The notes under the pieces are model-generated. The model ran no database searches. It was not told the DNA's origin and saw only the letters and a list, made by a program, of their open reading frames with translations. The translations under genes were made by a program, and so were the position numbers. This document shows, piece after piece, positions 58,997 through 64,000 of a stretch of DNA of 64,000 nt; the stretch's first letter is position 1, and every line of letters begins with the position of its first letter. The stretch is from Malania oleifera (lineage: Eukaryota; Streptophyta; Magnoliopsida; Santalales; Ximeniaceae): positions 16,267,388-16,331,387 of the forward strand of contig NC_080418.1 in NCBI RefSeq assembly GCF_029873635.1, written 5' to 3'.

Positions 58997-60380
58997 CTAA
59001 GAATTAGAGATTGAGCATTTTAAGAAACAATATACGTGAGAGATATAGTGTGCATGGAGGAAGACAAATGTATAATACGTCAGATTAGAAATCTGACAGA
59101 TTAGGATAATTATATGGAGATATAATGGCAAAAGGGAGATCTTATCATGTGGAAACGCAGCTGTCGAGGCCAGGGAAGGAGCTGCTGGTGAATCCTCAAC
59201 CCACACTTCTACATCTTATGAAAATTCTGATCAGATTACAATTCAGCAAGCACTGCCTTGTCCCTGACTTCATGTCTTTTTAAGACGCCTTTGAAATAGG
59301 GGTCTTCCATGTATTGATCCTTGCTTTCATTCCAACAACACTCTTAAACATGGTTACCAGCAAACACACTCTACTACTTAGTGCATGCTCTTCTGCGAAC
59401 CAGCCTCATAGCGCATTATGAGAGTGTATTATTGCAAGAAGGCCACTCACTTCATACGTCTATGACTCAGTTTCTTTTGAGAGTTTAAATAATGTAAAGC
59501 TTCATGATCTGAATGTAAAATAAACTCTCTTTTAATCAAGTAATGGTGGCAAAATTTTAAGGCTTGGACAATAGCATAGAATTCCAGATTATAGGTGCAG
59601 TAATTCTGTTGTGTCCCGTTAAGTTTCTTGCTGAAATAAGAAATTGGACACTCTTCTTGACTTAGATCAGCTCCAATCCTACTTTGGATGCATCACAATC
59701 ACTTCAAGGACCTTTGCAAACTCTGGTAAAACTAACACTGGAGTAGGCCAGTCCACAATTGCTTGTATTTTTGTTGGATCCACTTCTATACCGTGAACAG
59801 GGACCACATTTCCAAGAATTTCCAATCTGTCGACCATTAAGATGCACTTCATATTTTTATATAGATTATTTTTCTCCAAAACTTGCAGGGCCCTCAAATG
59901 TTTGGTATGAGCCTCAGGATCCTTGCTATAAATTAGAATATCATCAAAGTAGAATGCCCCAAACTTTCTAATAAAAATGTAAGCATCTGGTTCATAAACC
60001 TCATGAAAGTGTTAGGTGCTTTGGAAAGCCCAAGTGGCATTACAAGCCATTTGTAAAATACATCCTTGTGTAGAATGTTGTCTTCCATTCATACCTCCTG
60101 AATACGAGTTTGGTCGTAGTCACTCTTCAAATCCAATTTAGATAACACCTTTATGCCGCATAACATATCCAATATCATCAAGTCCAGGTATAGAGAACCT
60201 TGACTTGATTGTTTTTTCGTTGCTTGCTCAGCTGTTCATGTGACTGTTGCACATTTGCCATGTCTCATTCTTCTTTTGTGTTAGTCAAGCAGGTACATGC
60301 ATGGACAAAAACTTTCTTGAATTTAAAATCCCTTTCATAATAACTCTGACATTTGTTTCTGCAACTTCATGTTGTATTGG
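58997..60380 (-). pseudogene. Gypsy RT/RNase H fragment (element I)
   Basis: Reading leftward, DYDQTRIQE near 60125 leads to [20 protein letters not shown], then [12 protein letters not shown] at about 59920-59965, so the RT catalytic pair is kept. HGIEVDPTKIQAIVDWPTP follows. RNase H text (YFSKKLNGTQQNY...EFYAIV) runs from 59650 to about 59480. Frame breaks are numerous. The part below 59440 is weakly assigned. It differs from the Gypsy elements at 1-44063 in sequence ([12 protein letters not shown] against MPFGLTNAP), so it is another lineage. No LTRs are seen. Confidence 0.82.
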
Positions 60381-61369
60381 ACTCATTTGATAATGTCGCA
60401 AGTTTGTAGCTGCAAAATTAGGCCACTCGTGCAGGGGCAAGTTTCTTATCACAATGGGGAATGATGTAGTATTGCTGCACCAGGAATAGCATACTTAATA
60501 TTGTTAGTAATTATATTTACAACTGTTCTTAGGAGTCATTATTATGGTCAGTCATGTGTGTCATTTCCCAAGTCCAAGTCTATTATTTACAAAGTTCGTT
60601 TTTGAGTTTAGTTCCAAATTTATTTATGAAGTCTTTTGAGTCTAGAGAAGGCAATCAGTTGTAGTCAACAATAGTCAATTTCTTAGGTACATTTAATGCC
60701 CAAAGTTGTCATGCACTTGTATTTATACTAGCCCAAATAATGAAGAGACAATACAAAATTTTCGTTTCTATTTTGGTTGTCTATTCTGGTATGTTCAGAA
60801 TTTTCCCAAACTAGGAAGTGTGGGTTGACCCAGTGGTTCCTTCCATAGCTTCTGCTGTGCTTCTGTGCAACAGGATCTCTATGTGCCACTAAATATTGCT
60901 GCAGTTAATGATATGTCATATTTATAATCTGAACGATTCTACAGTGTCTTTCCTCCATGCATTCTGCATCATGTAGGTAGACACGACTACTGCTTAATAT
61001 ATCAAACAACAAAACAAATCACTTTTCAGAGATCTTTCAAACAAAAAAATATAATACATGAGAGAGAGTTCTTGGGGGCATTTTAACAAACAGAGACGGA
61101 AAAATTTTAACAAATGAGGCCACTAGATTGCACCTAAAATATTTGAAAAGATGGAAGTGAGATTTCTAGCACAGAGAGCAGACTGAGGTTCACAGTTGCC
61201 TTCGGTGGCCTTGCCTTGGTGTTGGTGGAGACCTCTGTGGCCTGTGCATGCATATTTGATATTTTGAAGCACAATCATGCTGTACTTCAAAGGGAATTAG
61301 TGATTTGATTGATCTTTAGCAAATCTGATATTCAAATTTGTTAGTGTGCCTTTTTTTGTTTTTTATTTA
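60381..61369. other. Intergenic DNA, no recognised feature
   Basis: AT-rich sequence with no coding signal, LTR ends or marked repeats. The right edge holds the T-rich target site of the SINE. Confidence 0.5.
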
Positions 61370-61387
61370 TTATTTTTTTCATATATT

Positions 61388-61552
61388 AAGAGGTCGTGCC
61401 TTGGTGCGATGGCAAGTGCCTCCGCCTCGGTACGAGTGGTCTCGGGTTCGAGACTTGGGAGCGGCCTCTCCAAAAATGGGGGTAAGGCTTGCCGACATCC
61501 ACCTCTCCCAGACCCCACTCAAAGTGGGAGCCTTGTGCACTGGGTACGGCCT
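61388..61552 (+). mobile_element. Au-type SINE, full length
   Basis: The 165-bp element has a tRNA-like head with A box TGGTGCGATGG (61402-61412) and B box GGTTCGAGAC (61445-61454), the internal RNA polymerase III promoter. The body has the Au-family text GGTAAGGCTTGCCGACA and GGGAGCCTTGTGCACTGGGT and ends in CCTTT. A perfect 18-bp duplication (TTATTTTTTTCATATATT) lies at 61370-61387 and 61553-61570. The complete duplication suggests a fairly recent insertion by borrowed LINE machinery. Confidence 0.93.
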
Positions 61553-61570
61553 TTATTTTTTTCATATATT

Positions 61571-61903
61571 GCCTTTGCGATTTTTGTAAACGGTGTTTAA
61601 TGCGTTCTGATCTGCATGGCTAGCCAATGTATTGGGGGCCCTCCAAATGTTGTTGCTGTGACAGATGGCACAGGGCCATGTGGTGGGGATGATTCCCTCT
61701 ATAATTTCTCTTGTATCTGGGGCTATTATGCAGGCAATCCTAACCTTCCTCTTCATTTCTTTTTTCCCTTTCAGATTTCTCATCTTGGGGGTTTGCTTGT
61801 TGAGGAAAATGCTGTGTTTGAATGGTGTCTCTCTTGCCCGCACCTTCCCTTCCACCAAATGGTTGTTTGCTCGGCATTCATGCAGCAAATTGTTTGTTGG
61901 AGG

Positions 61904-61943
<40 letters not shown>

Positions 61944-62014
61944 GCATGTGTGCTGACTGTGAGTGTGATGCTTGCATTTGCATATATTACACATGAACAT
62001 ATATAATATATACA
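61571..62014. other. Intergenic DNA with a CT microsatellite
   Basis: A (CT)n run is at 61912-61941. Overlapping open frames of 110-126 codons cross this run in different frames and show no family features, so no gene is called. Confidence 0.45.
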
Positions 62015-62570
62015 TGTTATTGGAAACATACGCTTGTGGGTTGTCTCATATTGGGAAAATGAGTGGAGGAAGAGTGACTTATAAATGGCTTCAGCTTTTG
62101 GGTCGGTTGCTCACCTATATATACCAAGCTTGCACAAGGACTCATCCTCTGTGCTAATAAGTTATATATGAGATGATGGTTTGTAACTTCGAGCAAAGGA
62201 CAATAAGAGTTGATTCTCCTTGTGTCCTAACTCCTAACACTTGTAGGACCAAGCTTGTGACTGAAGCAGGTGAGGATTATCCATATCTAGGTTGAATAGA
62301 TGGATCCAAATGGGGTAAAGGCATGGGAGGTAGGATTGATTCAAAGGCATGTGGAATGCAATTTGAAGCATGTAACTCATGGGTTACAACTTACAAGTGA
62401 AGGGGAGATTTTTGGAAATATCCTCTTGTGAGTTTTCCTACATTGCAAAAAAAGAGTGGAGGAGTGGCTTGTATGCATTGATGGACCCAAACCTGCTTAA
62501 GATTTTGAGTCAAGTTGGTGTTCACACTTCACACATGTATATCAATTATTGATCCCTTGCGAGGACTACC
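62015..62570 (+). mobile_element. Possible TRIM with degraded LTRs
   Basis: Two related blocks begin TTGGAAACATACGCTTGTG (about 62019) and TTGGAAATATCCTCTTGTG (about 62412). Both go on to a GAGTGGAGGA string. A purine-rich tract (GTGAAGGGGAGATTT) immediately precedes the second, as a polypurine tract should. The blocks are badly diverged, no primer-binding site is obvious and no duplication was found. Confidence 0.4.
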
Positions 62571-63466
62571 CTCTGCTAACACATGTAAGTTATAATGCTT
62601 TGGAGTTTGAATTTTACTATTTGCAAGATTGTAAATTGTTGGAAATGATTTTCTTTTGAATTTGATGTGATAATAAAAATATTTGAAATATTTGCTTGAC
62701 AAGCAGTCCATGGGAACATATCTTGCTATTGAGAACAAATCAAAAATAATGTTTTATCTCAAAGATTAAAACTTGCAAAATGATATCTATTAGACGCATT
62801 AATTTGCCTTAGAAACATTCCTAGAGCTTGAAACTTAGCATTTAAGTTGGGTGAATTGATTTATCTACTGGTTTCTCTGAGGTGAAGTGGTCAACTAGTT
62901 GTAAACTTGTAGTATTTGCTGTATGGTTGAGCTGTGCTTCTCAATGCAAACAATTGAATGCCTTGAGTTTAATAGTTCATTTCTAAACACACTTGATAGG
63001 CCAGTAGATTGTGGACTGATCCTTCCCCAAGCTTTTGATCCTGTATTCTGAACTCAAAAGATTCCATTTGTAGGTTGAAATGCAGAATGATAGGACCTAT
63101 TTTGGTTCATTTCTTCAATGATCACTTGTGCAAGATGGTATGAGGTAATGGCTTTTATGTTAAAAATTAGAATGTACCCTTTGGCTTCTTCATGACTTTG
63201 CAACTAAGATAAATACTACGATAGGCTTTCTCAGTTGATGAATGTTAGATTTATATCTATGATAAGTAGAATAAAGGGCGCCTAGCCAACAAAAAAAGTG
63301 GAATAAAGGTGACAAGTTCATGAAAAAATAGCATATTCTTGTTTACAAAATGAAAGTTGAGGTGCCTTTGTTACTTTTGTGGCAAAGGAAACTTCGCCAT
63401 TTTCACAAATACACTTGCATGTTTGCTTTTATTGTTAAGTATTTACACTTAGCTTCATACGTTTTG
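62571..63466. other. Intergenic DNA, no recognised feature
   Basis: AT-rich sequence with no coding signal or repeat that I can support. Confidence 0.5.
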
Positions 63467-63876
63467 TGTCACGGTTACACATTAGGTGTATTAGGGAGAT
63501 CTTTGGCTTATAAGAATGGTTCAGACGCCAGCTATATGAGGTACCTTTTATAGGACAAAATTGTGAGGTTGGTGTGCCAAAGCGGACAATACCTCACTGG
63601 AGGTGTAGTGAGACCGTTACATTTGGTATCAAAGCCATTTTGGGGTACTATTATATGGGCGGATCCTACATAGAGGTGCGAGCCACCCTGATGAGGGCTT
63701 CAGATCAAACGAGAGAGAATGTCATGTTCCCACATCAGATGTGTACTATGGAGATCTTGGGCTAGAGGATAGTTCAGATGCCAACTATTTGAGGTGTTGT
63801 TTATTGGAAAAAAGCTATTGAGGCCAGTGGGCTAAAGTGGACAATACCTTATGGAAGTTAGATTGAGATGGTTGCA
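63467..63876 (+). mobile_element. TRIM (miniature LTR retrotransposon), 410 bp
   Basis: LTR 1 is 63467-63621 (TGTCACGG...CCGTTACA) and LTR 2 is 63720-63876 (TGTCATGT...GGTTGCA). Shared strings include GAGATCTT, GGCT, GGTTCAGA/AGTTCAGA, GCCAACTAT-type text and GGACAATACCT. A primer-binding site variant (TGGTATCAAAGCC, 63624-63636) follows LTR 1 by two bases. A GAGAGAGAA purine tract precedes LTR 2. The internal part is only 98 bp and codes for nothing. Flanks TTTTG and CTTTG are a near-matching duplication. It must rely on enzymes from a larger element. Confidence 0.8.
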
Positions 63877-64000
63877 CTTTGCTACTTGCAACAATTTAAT
63901 GATGGAACAAGCTATGGATAGGCATTTCATGCAAGTCTCTTCAACTCTCCCTCTTGACGATCAAATTTTGGAATATTGTTGAAGTGTTATATGATTTTTT

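Noticed and set aside
61388-61460. A tRNA gene
   Set aside because: Box A and box B are present, but the cloverleaf is not formed, and the downstream body and target duplication identify it as a SINE.
61616-62006. Two frames of 113 and 126 codons, one hydrophobic
   Set aside because: They overlap each other, run into a CT microsatellite that encodes Ser-Leu repeats, and lack recognisable motifs.

Overview
This is plant nuclear DNA, most likely from a eudicot with a large, repeat-rich genome. The evidence is a spliced plant histone H2A gene with a C-terminal SPKK tail, many LTR retrotransposons primed by initiator tRNA-Met, an Au-type SINE, and AT-rich intergenic sequence. Nothing prokaryotic is visible. 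I cannot name the species.

The only complete host gene I can support is a two-exon H2A.W-type histone gene at 13141-13989 (+). Almost everything else is mobile DNA, much of it nested.
- 1-5094: a Ty3/Gypsy element (minus) inserted in an older Gypsy LTR (plus).
- 5724-6831: the 3' end of a Copia element.
- 8854-11021: a 2.2-kb solo Gypsy LTR with an ATTAT target duplication.
- 15754-19393: a Copia element whose 5' half was replaced by a truncated Gypsy LTR.
- 21361-26978: a young, full-length Tnt1-like Copia (minus) with near-identical LTRs, broken by one frameshift and one stop.
- 28591-32857: a second complete Copia insertion (minus) that lacks gag.
- 33236-47712: an old Copia split into three pieces by two opposed Gypsy elements and two solo LTRs.
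- 50854-57274: a roughly 2.5-kb foldback palindrome carrying a solo LTR, which itself carries another solo LTR.
- 57275-64000: a Gypsy fragment, an Au SINE with an 18-bp target duplication, and one clear plus one possible miniature LTR element (TRIM).

The most unusual signal is a shared design in the Gypsy LTRs. An array of short self-complementary CG-bearing motifs (consensus near YTCGTCGAYGAR) sits directly upstream of the TATA box. A CT-repeat leader follows, then an AG|GTAAG splice donor. About 0.7-1.5 kb later comes a conserved block (GAGAGGTGTCTCACCCC) followed by a pyrimidine-rich CAG acceptor. Unrelated Copia LTRs here show a comparable array-then-TATA layout with different motifs. 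I read this as a modular LTR promoter with a possible intron inside the LTR. That reading is inference; the sequence elements are visible directly.

Coordinates of LTR ends with matching target duplications are good to about 1-2 bases. Boundaries of degraded elements are approximate.
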